64,000 bases of DNA from Candidatus Electrothrix aestuarii (GCA_032595685.2 CP159373.1:4689821-4753820), one strand, 5' to 3'. Shown: positions 10,419 through 17,186, numbered from the stretch's first letter. Notes: generated by a model not told the origin, from the letters alone. Numbers and translations are program-made.

Positions 10419-10505
10419 TAGGTAACCCGGCCATCTCCCCACTGGAGATCCGTGGTTTTCCGAGACCGCCTCACGACGGTTGTGGCTTTATGCAACATTC
10501 CGGTT
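10419..10505 (-). promoter_or_regulatory. Cyclic-di-GMP-I (GEMM) riboswitch candidate
   Basis: Read on the minus strand this leader contains, in order: GCATAAAGCCACAACC; a stem ACCGTC-GTGA-GGCGGT closed by a GNRA tetraloop; AAAACCACGG; a second hairpin GGATCTCC-AGTG-GGGAGATGG; and the terminal GGCCGGGTTACC. Element order, tetraloop and the closing GCCGGGTTACC block match GEMM-I aptamers. It ends about 30 bases before the lipoprotein start. Ligand preference (c-di-GMP or cGAMP) cannot be settled by eye. On/off mode is also unclear. Confidence 0.75.
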
Positions 10506-10518
10506 CTAACCAGAAAGC

Positions 10519-10542
10519 AGGGCACTGATATATCTGTGCCCT
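10519..10542. other. 24-bp near-perfect palindrome upstream of the riboswitch
   Basis: AGGGCAC and GTGCCCT flank GATATATC. It could be a terminator of incoming transcription or a protein-binding site; no T-run follows on either strand. Confidence 0.4.
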
Positions 10543-10639
10543 TTGTTATGGAACCCTCAGTTAACTGCTGTAGTTTGCTTCTTCAATCTTTTGTCGAGTT
10601 TCGCCCCCGCTGAAGCAGCAGTCTTTATACAGGGGAACT

Positions 10640-11065
10640 AAACTACCCTCGTCAATAAGACGAGGGGTTTAAGAGGGGTCGATTTGAAATCGACTGTTGT
10701 CATCAAGAGGCTCGCCTTCCTGTTCCTCTATATATTTTTGAATCATTTCATCAGTGAAATTTCCAGAGCTTACAGCGAGATATCCTCTGGATCAAATTTT
10801 GCTGATATTTTGAGTCGGCCGGTATGATACAAACATATGGGCATGATCAGATGCAACTTTTCCGCTGATAATATCGAATTCATGCTCCATCGCTATCCGA
10901 CGCAAAATATCGCGCGTACGCACGGCGACCTCACCGGTCAAAACTTTCTTCCGGTATTTCGGTATCCAGACAAGATGTGCTTTTAAATCCGTTTTGGTAT
11001 GAGCTCCAATCCTGTAACGTCGCATAGCGACAACTGTAAACTTTTCTTCGCCTGAAGGCGAGGGA
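10640..11065 (-). mobile_element. Degenerate IS200/IS605-type element
   Basis: A TnpA pseudogene lies between two subterminal hairpins: CCCTCGTC/GACGAGGG (10646-10666) and TCGCCT/AGGCGA (about 11048-11060). The layout, one short tnpA between hairpins without inverted terminal repeats, is that of IS200. No tnpB accessory gene is present. Exact ends are not determined. Confidence 0.65.
10666..11025 (-). pseudogene. tnpA: IS200-family Y1 transposase TnpA, internally deleted
   Basis: From the ATG at 11025: MRRYRIGAHTKTDLKAHLVW, then IPKYRKKVL and the HUH motif DHAHMFVSYRP, up to NISKI. A TGA follows, and in the same frame the C-terminal end resumes as SRGYLAVSSGNFTDEMIQKY, then IEEQEGEPLDDNSRFQ, including the catalytic-type tyrosine. 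Relative to normal TnpA (about 130-150 residues) some 30 residues between SKI and SRGYL are missing and the expected Trp before SRGY is a TGA. The enzyme should be inactive. Confidence 0.75.
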
Positions 11066-11478
11066 TTTCAACCATCCCCGAAAGGGACATATAAAGCACT
11101 AGCGGGTGAGCACCGAAAGTTATCTGGTCATCATAATAGACCGCATTAAGAAGATTGTCGCAACGCTATGGGTAACTTTCTGTACGAGTGCCAACCCGGA
11201 CTTGAAGCATGCCTGAATTTCACAGTGCAAAAAAGATAACACATCGTGGTGCAAACGTTCCGTTCTTTGCGAAGTACGGCCCTTCAAGCAGTGTATTTTT
11301 CTTGATATCCTATCACTGTAACCTTTCAATTATTTTCCAGCACATGGAAGGGAAGGCAAAGGCTGGAGCCTGTTTTTTCTGAGAATTGACTGCTGTGTCC
11401 AGACGAATCAACACGATTCATGACGGTAACAAAACAAGCAATCTCCCAGGAAAAACCTCAACACAGGAGGAAAACACT
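11066..11478. other. Intergenic stretch before the VGNG array
   Basis: About 410 bases without a convincing gene. The only ORF (11120-11329, minus) has no family resemblance and no good ribosome-binding site. The part nearest 11479 is likely to hold the promoter of the VGNG array; TTGACT near 11386 is a possible -35 but no clear -10 follows. Confidence 0.4.
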
Positions 11479-11750
11479 ATGATGAAAAAAATAATTATCA
11501 GTGCAATCGCTGCACTTTCACTGGCCACAGCAAGTCCGCTGCTGGCGGAACCTACATCTCCGCAGGAAGGCCGAGAGGTCGGTAATGGAGTGATAGCTGT
11601 TGGTAATGGGGGGTGATACCCGACGAAGCTGGCACGGAGAAAGCAGGTGGCTGGGTGAGCAGTGGACTGGTCTTGAAAAACCCGTTTGACACTGAGCCAC
11701 TTGCAGGTGTCACTTCATTCAACGAAGGACCAGCTGACGATGCACCCTAA
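11479..11750 (+). pseudogene. VGNG-family small secreted protein 1, frameshifted at a G6 tract
   Basis: The ATG at 11479 follows CAGGAGGAAAACACT. Signal peptide: MMKKIIISAIAALSLATASP, then LLAE. The frame then gives VGNGVIAVGNGG and stops at 11614-11616. In another frame, beginning with GTG at 11613, it continues IPDEAGTEKAGGWVSSGLVL and runs to TAA at 11748-11750. The switch is at a run of six G (11608-11613); with four G the VGNG motif would read VGNGVI straight into the second half. Either a decayed first member or a site of slippage. As it stands it makes a 45-residue product. Confidence 0.65.
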
Positions 11751-11863
11751 ATATCATACATTTTCTGCCCCGACCTTGAAAGACCGGGCTATTTTCGGCA
11801 GTTCCTCCGGGACGCTGTTTTAACGGTGGGCAGAGGACGTATATTGATCAGGAGGAAATGAAT

Positions 11864-12208
11864 ATGTTGAAGAAAGTAATAATGACCAGTGCGGTCTTGA
11901 CGATATCCTTGGCTCTGGCTACTCCTCTCCTTGCTGGTAGCGGTGGAACAATTGTTGAAGCTGGCGCCCCCCTCCCCATAGATGGCGGTGGTGGTGGTAC
12001 AAGTGGCGGGGATGTTGGCAATGGCATAATCGTTGGCGTGAGGAGTGGAGATATAATCAAAGAGGATTATGTACAGCGAAACGGCAATGGAATCAGCGGA
12101 GGGAATCCATCTGTCTTGCAAGGCTTTATGAATGTTGGCAATGGCATCAGCGGAGGCACGCCTGTTCTCGCGGGAGCCATTACGGTTATTTCTGGTGGTG
12201 GTCAATAG
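11864..12208 (+). CDS. VGNG-family small secreted protein 2
   Basis: A 114-residue exported protein. The start at 11864 (MLKKVIMTSAVLTISLALAT, PLLAG) is homologous to the starts of all other members and has AGGAGGAAATGAAT in front; an ATG six bases earlier is less likely. A Sec signal peptide of about 22 residues ends at LLA-G. The mature part is Gly-rich: VEAGAPLPIDGGGGGTSGG, DVGNGIIVGVRSGD, NGNGISGGNPSVLQ, NVGNGISGGTPVLAGAITVI, SGGGQ. Three GNGI units recur. No Cys, no known domain. The 3' part is near-identical in DNA to members 3 and 6. Function unknown; periplasmic or secreted. Confidence 0.75.
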   Translation: MLKKVIMTSAVLTISLALATPLLAGSGGTIVEAGAPLPIDGGGGGTSGGDVGNGIIVGVRSGDIIKEDYVQRNGNGISGGNPSVLQGFMNVGNGISGGTPVLAGAITVISGGGQ

Positions 12209-12250
12209 CCTTTTCCTTGAATCTCAGCCTCATTTAACGGAGGAAATAAT
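12131..12250 (+). repeat. Direct repeat, copy 1 (VGNG C-terminus plus gap)
   Basis: About 115 bp covering codons for NVGNGISGGTPVLAGAITVI, SGGGQ, the stop, and the intergenic block to the next start. Near-identical copies lie at 12455-12567 and 13293-13405. They are large enough for recombination between array members. Confidence 0.8.
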
Positions 12251-12532
12251 ATGTTGAAGAAAATACTCATTCTAAGCGCAACACTGGCCTTCTCTCTCGC
12301 TCTATCTAGTCCTCTAATGGCTGGGACTACTGTTATAGGTAGTGGCCTGATCGAGGAGGAATCAAGTGGAGATGTTGGTAATGGGCTGAAAGCTCAATCA
12401 GTTATTCACGCTGGCAATTCCCTGACCAGTGATCGGAGTGATGGTGAGAGAGGGGATGTTGGCAATGGCATCAGCGGAGGCACGCCTGTTCTCTCGGGAG
12501 CCATTACGGTTATTTCTGGTGGTGGTCAATAG
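12251..12532 (+). CDS. VGNG-family small secreted protein 3
   Basis: A 93-residue protein: signal peptide MLKKILILSATLAFSLALSS, PLMAG, then TTVIGSGLIEEESSGDVGNG, LTSDRSDGERGDVGNGISGG and the shared C-terminus TPVLSGAITVISGGGQ. The gene follows member 2 after 42 bases; the gap is a conserved CTTTTCCTTGAATCTCAGCC block ending in CGGAGG before the ATG. The whole 3' end plus gap is a direct repeat of those in members 2 and 6, pointing to recent duplication or gene conversion. No enzymatic motif. Confidence 0.75.
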   Translation: MLKKILILSATLAFSLALSSPLMAGTTVIGSGLIEEESSGDVGNGLKAQSVIHAGNSLTSDRSDGERGDVGNGISGGTPVLSGAITVISGGGQ

Positions 12533-12567
12533 CCTTTTCCTTGAATCTCAGCCTCATTTAACGGAGG
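12455..12567 (+). repeat. Direct repeat, copy 2
   Basis: Near-identical to 12131-12250 and 13293-13405. With the 13293 copy the match extends about 37 bp further upstream, through the LTSDRSDGE codons. Confidence 0.8.
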
Positions 12568-12574
12568 TAATGAT

Positions 12575-12787
12575 ATGTTATTAAAGAAAATACTCATTCT
12601 GAATGCGGCATTTGCCTTATCTCTTGCTCTATCCACCCCTCTGTTGGCTGGCCCCACTCATGTGGGGAACGGTCTTGTTGAGGAGGAAAGTGATAGTGGA
12701 GGAAAAGACATTGGTAATGGGATAACTATTGATATGAAAAACAGAATTGCTAGCAGCGGTTCAGCTATACACGTTCGTAACGGCTAA
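12575..12787 (+). CDS. VGNG-family small secreted protein 4 (short)
   Basis: A 70-residue protein with signal peptide MLLKKILILNAAFALSLALS, TPLLAG, then PTHVGNGLVEEESDSGGKDI, GNGITIDMKNRIASSGSAIH, VRNG. It lacks the GGTPVLSGAITVISGGGQ tail of members 2, 3 and 6. It ends VRNG where a VGNG would be expected, so it may be truncated. CGGAGGTAATGAT precedes the start. The next member begins 18 bases downstream, consistent with one mRNA. Confidence 0.7.
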   Translation: MLLKKILILNAAFALSLALSTPLLAGPTHVGNGLVEEESDSGGKDIGNGITIDMKNRIASSGSAIHVRNG

Positions 12788-12805
12788 TTTAGTGGAGGAA
12801 ATGAT

Positions 12806-13042
12806 ATGTTAAAGAAAATACTCATTCTAAGCGCGACACTGGCATTCTCTCTTGCTCTATCCAGTCCCCTGATGGCTGAGTCTACTTATGTGGGTAACGG
12901 TCTTGTTGAGGCAGGAAGTGATAGTGGGGAAACGGCTCGCGGAGAAATGGATCTTGGCGGCTGGACTGATGTTGGTAGTGGGATAACGGTTAGTAACGAC
13001 TCCATCGTTGGTGTAAGAAGCAGCGACGCTGATCCTGAATAA
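12806..13042 (+). CDS. VGNG-family small secreted protein 5
   Basis: A 78-residue protein: signal MLKKILILSATLAFSLALSS, PLMAE; mature STYVGNGLVEAGSDSGETAR, GEMDLGGWTDVGSGITVSND, SIVGVRSSDADPE. The block RGEMDLGGW is shared with member 7 and VGVRS with member 2, so members look like shuffled modules. GGAGGAAATGAT precedes the ATG. C-terminus acidic (DADPE). No cysteine or catalytic motif. Confidence 0.7.
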   Translation: MLKKILILSATLAFSLALSSPLMAESTYVGNGLVEAGSDSGETARGEMDLGGWTDVGSGITVSNDSIVGVRSSDADPE

Positions 13043-13124
13043 ACCTCATAAAATCTCGCACCCAAGCTCCTGCTCGGGTGCCGCACAGCGAAGAAGCTCT
13101 GCTTCATTTTACGGAGAAAATAAT

Positions 13125-13370
13125 ATGTTGAAAAAAATAATCATTCTGAGCGCGACGCTTGTGCTCTCTCTTGCTCTAGCCAGCCCCCTGATGGCTGGGA
13201 CTACTTTTATAGGTAACGGCCTTGTTGAGGTGGGATCAAGTACTGATGTTGGCAATCCTCTGACCAGTGATCGGAGTGATGGTGAGAGCGGGAATGTTGG
13301 CAATGGCATCAGCGGAGGCACGCCTGTTCTCTCGGGAGCCATTACGGTTATTTCTGGTGGTGGTCAATAG
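13125..13370 (+). CDS. VGNG-family small secreted protein 6
   Basis: An 81-residue protein: signal MLKKIIILSATLVLSLALAS, PLMAG; mature TTFIGNGLVEVGSSTDVGNP, LTSDRSDGESGNVGNGISGG, TPVLSGAITVISGGGQ. From LTSDRSDGE to the stop, and on through the intergenic CTTTTCCTTGAATCTCAGCC block, the DNA is nearly identical to member 3. It differs mainly by the absence of the KAQSVIHAG segment. The leader is ACGGAGAAAATAAT. Confidence 0.75.
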   Translation: MLKKIIILSATLVLSLALASPLMAGTTFIGNGLVEVGSSTDVGNPLTSDRSDGESGNVGNGISGGTPVLSGAITVISGGGQ

Positions 13371-13405
13371 CCTTTTCCTTGAATCTCAGCCTCATTTAAC
13401 GGAGG
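13293..13405 (+). repeat. Direct repeat, copy 3
   Basis: Near-identical to the two copies in members 2 and 3, including the intergenic CTTTTCCTTGAATCTCAGCC and CATTTAACGGAGG. Confidence 0.8.
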
Positions 13406-13411
13406 TAAGAT

Positions 13412-13720
13412 ATGTTAAAGAAAATACTCATTCTGAATGCGGCGCTTGCCTTATCTCTTGCTCTATCCAACTCCCTGTTGGCTGGTGGGTTTACTGATAT
13501 AGGTAACGGCCTCGTCGAAAAGAAAAGTGATAGTGGGGGAACGACTCGCGGAGAAATGGATCTTGGCGGCTGGATATATGTTGGTAATGGCCTGACTCTT
13601 GATATGGAGAACGGAATTGCTATCAGCGGTGGCATAGTACATGTTGGCAATGGTATGAGTGGTGGTGAAAATACTCGACAGGATAACTGGTCAGGAGTCC
13701 GTCAAGGGAACCCCCTATAG
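13412..13720 (+). CDS. VGNG-family small secreted protein 7
   Basis: A 102-residue protein: signal MLKKILILNAALALSLALSN, SLLAG; mature part with four motif units (DIGNGLV, YVGNGLT, ENGIAISGG, HVGNGMSGG), the RGEMDLGGW block of member 5, and a distinct tail ENTRQDNWSGVRQGNPL. It is the last of the array; a terminator lies 135 bases downstream. CGGAGGTAAGAT precedes the ATG. The regular spacing of G-N-G units suggests a repetitive beta or extended fold; this is inference. Confidence 0.75.
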   Translation: MLKKILILNAALALSLALSNSLLAGGFTDIGNGLVEKKSDSGGTTRGEMDLGGWIYVGNGLTLDMENGIAISGGIVHVGNGMSGGENTRQDNWSGVRQGNPL

Positions 13721-13855
13721 AAACCGGCGAAGACAACACTCAGCCGCCCGATAGGGACAACAAACTGAATGGAATCATGTCTTCTGTAGGTAGATAACCT
13801 TCATATCTTTTCGTTAAAGAACGTGAAGACAACCTGTGGTAACTGTGATATTTAC

Positions 13856-13891
13856 AACCGGGCGTGTACTTTTTTCATTGCCCGGTTTTTT
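13856..13891 (+). terminator. Terminator at the end of the VGNG array
   Basis: AACCGGGC and GCCCGGTT flank a 16-base loop and are followed by a run of T. It lies 135 bases after member 7 and 52 bases before the next start. Confidence 0.8.
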
Positions 13892-13942
13892 ATTATCCTG
13901 AAGCCCCGCCAACTCATCAGCGATCATTTTGAGGGGAAATAT

Positions 13943-14518
13943 ATGAAGACAGTCTTTTTGCTTATCGTTACGGTATGTTTCCTGACTTTTCTGGCAGGCT
14001 GTGCAGTGGTCACCTCAGAAAACCTCATCGGTGACACAGCGGTTCAGCTCTCCCCTGAGGCATGGAATGGGACATGGAAAAACGAGGAAACCGCACTGCA
14101 ATTCAAGGTTATTGATCCTGAAAACGGCCTGCTGAAAATCGCCTGGTTCGAAGAGAAAGACAACGAATTACAACCGGAGTCTCTCACGGTGCAAATCAGA
14201 AAGGGCGAGCAATGGGAATACCTTAACCTCCTTGAAGGTTCGCTTTATAACGACCTTGCACTTGAAAAGTATTGTTGGGGACGAATCGAAAAGGAGGAAA
14301 AGCGTCTTTTGTTTTGGCTACCCAACCCTGAACGATTCGAACTTGCTGTTCAATCCGATATGCTGCAAGGAAAGGTCATTAAAACAAAAAAAGAAAACTC
14401 TCCGAGCACGCATGTACGACTGAATGCATCATCCCAGAAGCTTATACAGCAGGTAGAGTCCAACGGCGGTGATTATTTTCTCTGGGATAAACCACTAACC
14501 TTTATTAAAATTGACTGA
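13943..14518 (+). CDS. Lipoprotein, unknown function
   Basis: A 191-residue protein. Start at 13943 (MKTVFLLIVTVCFLTFLAGC) with GAGGGG eight bases upstream; the signal peptide ends in the lipobox LAGC with Cys at residue 20, so it is an outer- or inner-membrane-anchored lipoprotein. The mature part contains LSPEAWNGTWKNEETALQFK, then EDKDNELQPESL-like charged beta-rich segments, reminiscent of small lipoproteins that measure or bind ligands, but I recognise no family. The frame is open from 13823, but that part covers the preceding terminator. The nitroreductase gene follows after 8 bases. Confidence 0.65.
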   Translation: MKTVFLLIVTVCFLTFLAGCAVVTSENLIGDTAVQLSPEAWNGTWKNEETALQFKVIDPENGLLKIAWFEEKDNELQPESLTVQIRKGEQWEYLNLLEGSLYNDLALEKYCWGRIEKEEKRLLFWLPNPERFELAVQSDMLQGKVIKTKKENSPSTHVRLNASSQKLIQQVESNGGDYFLWDKPLTFIKID

Positions 14519-14526
14519 GATATAGG

Positions 14527-15063
14527 ATGTTATTCAAAGATATAGTTACTCATCGTCAGAGCATAAGAGGATATAGAGACAAACCAGTTGAAAGGGAAAA
14601 AATTGAGCTATGCCTTGAAGCCGCTCGATTGGCTCCTTCAGCTTGCAACTCGCAGCCTTGGTATTTCATGATTGTTGATCAACCGGAACTCAGAAAACAG
14701 GTTGCTGAACATATTATCAAAGGTGTTGTTCCCATAAACCGGTGGGCAAATCAAGCGCCAGTCCTGGTCATAATCCTCACAGAAAAACCAAAATTGGTTA
14801 CACAGGTAGGTGGTTTTCTTAAAAGGAAAGAATATAACTTAATAGACTTAGGAATAACCGCTGAACATTTTTGCCTCCAAGCCACGGAACTTGGACTTGG
14901 TACATGTATGCTCGGATGGTTCAATGAAAAAGGCATTAAGAAGGCTCTTAATATCCCGACAAAAAAACGCATCGGATTAGTCATTACAGTTGGATATCAT
15001 GACGAGAACAAAGACAGGAAGAAAATCAGAAAAAGTATGGATGAAATCAGAGAATATCTTTGA
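14527..15063 (+). CDS. Nitroreductase-family FMN protein
   Basis: A 178-residue nitroreductase-like flavoprotein: N-terminal IVTHRQSIRGYRDKPVEREK (RxSxRxY, FMN phosphate binding), ARLAPSACNSQPWYFMIV (FMN-binding and active-site region), and C-terminal LGLGTCMLGWFNEKGIKKAL with IGLVITVGYHDE. The length is typical of short single-domain members. Such enzymes reduce nitro or quinone compounds with NAD(P)H; the substrate here is unknown. It is likely cotranscribed with the lipoprotein gene. Its end abuts sequence resembling the right end of the integrative element, so it may be old cargo. Confidence 0.8.
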   Translation: MLFKDIVTHRQSIRGYRDKPVEREKIELCLEAARLAPSACNSQPWYFMIVDQPELRKQVAEHIIKGVVPINRWANQAPVLVIILTEKPKLVTQVGGFLKRKEYNLIDLGITAEHFCLQATELGLGTCMLGWFNEKGIKKALNIPTKKRIGLVITVGYHDENKDRKKIRKSMDEIREYL

Positions 15064-15076
15064 GATAGAGGCAAGT

Positions 15077-15172
15077 TGCCCCCATAAGCGAAACAGTGGA
15101 GCACAGTGTAAGTAAGGACTTGAAGGTCAAAAACAAAAAAAGGGACTTAGCATAAAATACGCTAAATCCCTA
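15077..15172. other. Decayed copy of the element's right end, outside attL
   Basis: TGCCCCCATAAGCGAAA, then CAGTGGAGCACAGTG, then an A-rich tract and hairpin (15142-15170) resemble, in the same order, 28719-28806 inside the element's right end. It suggests an earlier element occupied the same tRNA site. Confidence 0.5.
15128..15170 (-). terminator. Hairpin terminator (old tRNA-Lys tail)
   Basis: On the minus strand GGGATTTAGC pairs with GCTAAGTCCC and is followed by TTTTTTT. It parallels the active terminator downstream of tRNA-Lys at 28763-28805, with several base differences. Confidence 0.65.
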
Positions 15173-15230
15173 TATATATATTGGTGGGCCGTGAAGGATT
15201 CGAACCTTCGACCAATTGATTAAGAGTCAA
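15173..15230. repeat. attL: 58-bp direct repeat of the tRNA-Lys 3' part
   Basis: Identical to 28808-28865, from TATATATATTGGTGGGCC through the T arm and anticodon arm to GAGTCAA. After it, sequences diverge (TCCAGG here, CTGCTC in the intact tRNA). This is the left attachment site of the integrated element. Confidence 0.92.
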
Positions 15231-15332
15231 TCCAGGACACCTTTCACACATTTTCACACAACCTCACTTCTGTCTTTTTTAGCATTGACTTTCAACAAGT
15301 TGACTGGTAACCTACTCTCACTATGAATCACC

Positions 15333-15378
15333 TGCCCCCACTTATCATACTGGAAAAAGTGGGGGCAGAGTGGGGGCT
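15333..15378. promoter_or_regulatory. Candidate integrase arm-type sites, left end
   Basis: TGCCCCCACTT (15333-15343), AAGTGGGGGCA (15357-15367) and AGTGGGGGCT (15369-15378): an inverted pair plus a direct copy, just upstream of the integrase start. The same set recurs at 28719-28759 at the other end. Position and repetition fit integrase or directionality-factor binding. Confidence 0.5.
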
Positions 15379-15399
15379 GGAATTCCGGGAGTTGAAACA

Positions 15400-16629
15400 A
15401 TGTCACAATACCAGAGTACGAAATTTCCAGGGGTACGAACAAGAGAACACGCCACCCGAAAGCACGGGATCAGGCCCGACCGCTATTTTTTAATACGCTA
15501 CCAGACACAAGGCAAGCGAAAAGAAGAAGGTCTTGGCTGGGAAAGCGAGGGCTGGTCAGCGGAAAAGGCTGCATTGAAACTGGCAGAACTAAAACAGGCA
15601 GCTAAAACCGGAGAAGGCGCAAAACGTCTATCTGAGAAGAGAGAAGCACAAAAAAAAGCTGAAAAAGAAGCCCTCAAGAAAAAGCAGGATGAGCAACGCA
15701 AGGCGGTTACCTACGAACAATACTTCAATGAACATTATCTGCCGGGGCAAACCAAAAAGGAATCAACACTGAAACCTGAAATAAGCCTGCATAAGAACTG
15801 GATACTTCCCAGCATAGGCCGGATTCCTGTTAGGGATATAGTAGAGCTGCATATCAAACAATTAAGCCTTTCCATGAATAAGGGCGGTAAATCCCAAAGA
15901 ACCATTCAATACGCTCATGCTTCGGTCAGAATGGTGCTGGAACACGCAAGAAAAAGCAGCTACTATCAAAGAAACAATCCCATAAGAAGCCTGTCAAAAT
16001 CCGACAAACCAAAATTCGACAACAAACGGGTACGCTTTTTCACCCACTCGGAAGCGGAAGACCTCCTTGAACGCCTGAAAGGGAAAAGCAAAGACGTTCA
16101 CGACATGACCTTGCTTTCTCTCCATTGTGGGTTACGGGCCGGTGAGATATTCAAACTGACTTGGCAATATGTTGACCTTGCAAACCGACAGGTGACGTTA
16201 ACAGAAACGAAATCCGGCAAGGATAGAACTGTTCCCATGACCGGGGCAATTTCTGAAATGTTTGAAGCCCGGAAGCAAGGCAGCAGAAACGAGCTTGTAT
16301 TTCCAGACAAGAAAGGCAGTAAACGGGTGGCAATGAGCAAGACCTTTGAAAGAACCGTTGACGAAATGGGACTCAACGAAGGTGTTACCGACCGCAAGAA
16401 CAAGCTGGTTTTTCATTCCTGCCGTCATACCTGTGCATCATGGTTGGTTCAGGCCGGGGTGCCCTTGTTGACTATAAAAGAGATATTAGGGCATTCAACT
16501 ATAGCCCTGACAGAGCGGTACAGTCACCTTGCACCGGATGGAACACGGGCCGCTTTGCAGGTTATGGAGAAGGCGATACAGGAGAGCAGGACGGAAAGCA
16601 ATGTTCAGCAATTGGTGAACGTCGGGTGA
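15400..16629 (+). CDS. int: Tyrosine recombinase / integrase
   Basis: A 409-residue integrase that would catalyse site-specific recombination at tRNA-Lys. N-terminal arm-binding-type domain (TKFPGVRTREHATRKHGI, then RYFLIRYQTQGKRKE), a Lys/Glu-rich linker, a SAM-like core-binding domain (~110-200), and a catalytic domain with all residues: R in HCGLRAGEIF, K in ETKSGKDRT, H-x2-R in FHSCRHTCASW, H in LGHSTIALTERY, and the nucleophile Y in RYSHL. The start is the ATG at 15400 with GGGAG about 10 bases upstream; an upstream GTG at 15370 would overlap the GGGGGC sites. It lies next to attL, as usual for tRNA-targeting elements. Confidence 0.93.
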   Translation: MSQYQSTKFPGVRTREHATRKHGIRPDRYFLIRYQTQGKRKEEGLGWESEGWSAEKAALKLAELKQAAKTGEGAKRLSEKREAQKKAEKEALKKKQDEQRKAVTYEQYFNEHYLPGQTKKESTLKPEISLHKNWILPSIGRIPVRDIVELHIKQLSLSMNKGGKSQRTIQYAHASVRMVLEHARKSSYYQRNNPIRSLSKSDKPKFDNKRVRFFTHSEAEDLLERLKGKSKDVHDMTLLSLHCGLRAGEIFKLTWQYVDLANRQVTLTETKSGKDRTVPMTGAISEMFEARKQGSRNELVFPDKKGSKRVAMSKTFERTVDEMGLNEGVTDRKNKLVFHSCRHTCASWLVQAGVPLLTIKEILGHSTIALTERYSHLAPDGTRAALQVMEKAIQESRTESNVQQLVNVG

Positions 16630-16737
16630 AAGAAAATTTCTGAACAATTTTTTTAGCACACAGAAACAGGAAATTACGGATATTATGCAAAAAACATGCT
16701 CGTTGTCAATTGACATGGGCGAGCGGAGGGTTTAAAT

Positions 16738-16769
16738 TGATACTTGACTCGCCACAATTGGCGGGTATC
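16738..16769. promoter_or_regulatory. Nested inverted repeat, operator candidate
   Basis: Outer arms TGATAC/GTATCA and inner arms CGCC/GGCG around ACAATT. The symmetry suggests a dimeric repressor site; it could equally be an RNA hairpin. Confidence 0.4.
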
Positions 16770-16882
16770 ATCCAACAGGATGAAGTACCAGAAGTAAGCA
16801 GGACAGCAAAACCAAAAATCGAATATTCAATGAAGCAGTAACACGGGGGCGAAATCCTCCGAACCTCTGCTGTATCGCTGAA

Positions 16883-16932
16883 GCGGTGTTGAACCTTTTT
16901 ATTACAAAAGGGGGCAACACCGCTTTTTTTTT
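16883..16932 (+). terminator. Rho-independent terminator
   Basis: GCGGTGTTG (16883-16891) pairs with CAACACCGC (16915-16923) and is followed by nine T. Confidence 0.8.
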
Positions 16933-17186
16933 GGCCTATAGAAAAATGCCTAACCACATGAGAGGGGGCGATATGTCAAGAAAATCAGTGAAAACTCCAT
17001 GTACCCGGTAAAGGTTACGGCAGAAAAAAGCAGTATGATCCTATGAACATAAAAAAAAGCGGAACAGCAACAGGCTGATTTCCCCTGAGCGTATTTTCAC
17101 GCTGACAGGATTATTGTGTTCACAGCGCGGCTGTGCTCATTGGGGATAGTTGCGCCGTTTCTTTAAGATGACGATGAGAATAATTC

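Larger units (their letters stand above)
16630..17186. other. Non-coding control region of the element
   Basis: About 555 bases with no supported gene. It holds an inverted repeat (16738-16769: TGATAC...GTATCA around CGCC-ACAATT-GGCG) and a strong terminator (16883-16932). It separates integrase from the replication genes and probably contains the regulatory switch of the element. Confidence 0.5.

Noticed and set aside
11120-11329. 69-codon minus-strand ORF near the IS200 remnant
   Set aside because: No ribosome-binding site or recognisable motif; probably chance.
11479-13720. CRISPR-like array, suggested by regular repeats
   Set aside because: Repeats are 115 bp, coding, and spaced by whole genes; no short repeat/spacer pattern or cas genes anywhere in the window.
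11479-13720. RiPP precursor cluster
   Set aside because: Proteins carry Sec signal peptides and no adjacent modification enzyme or leader-peptidase transporter is present, so a RiPP reading is not supported.
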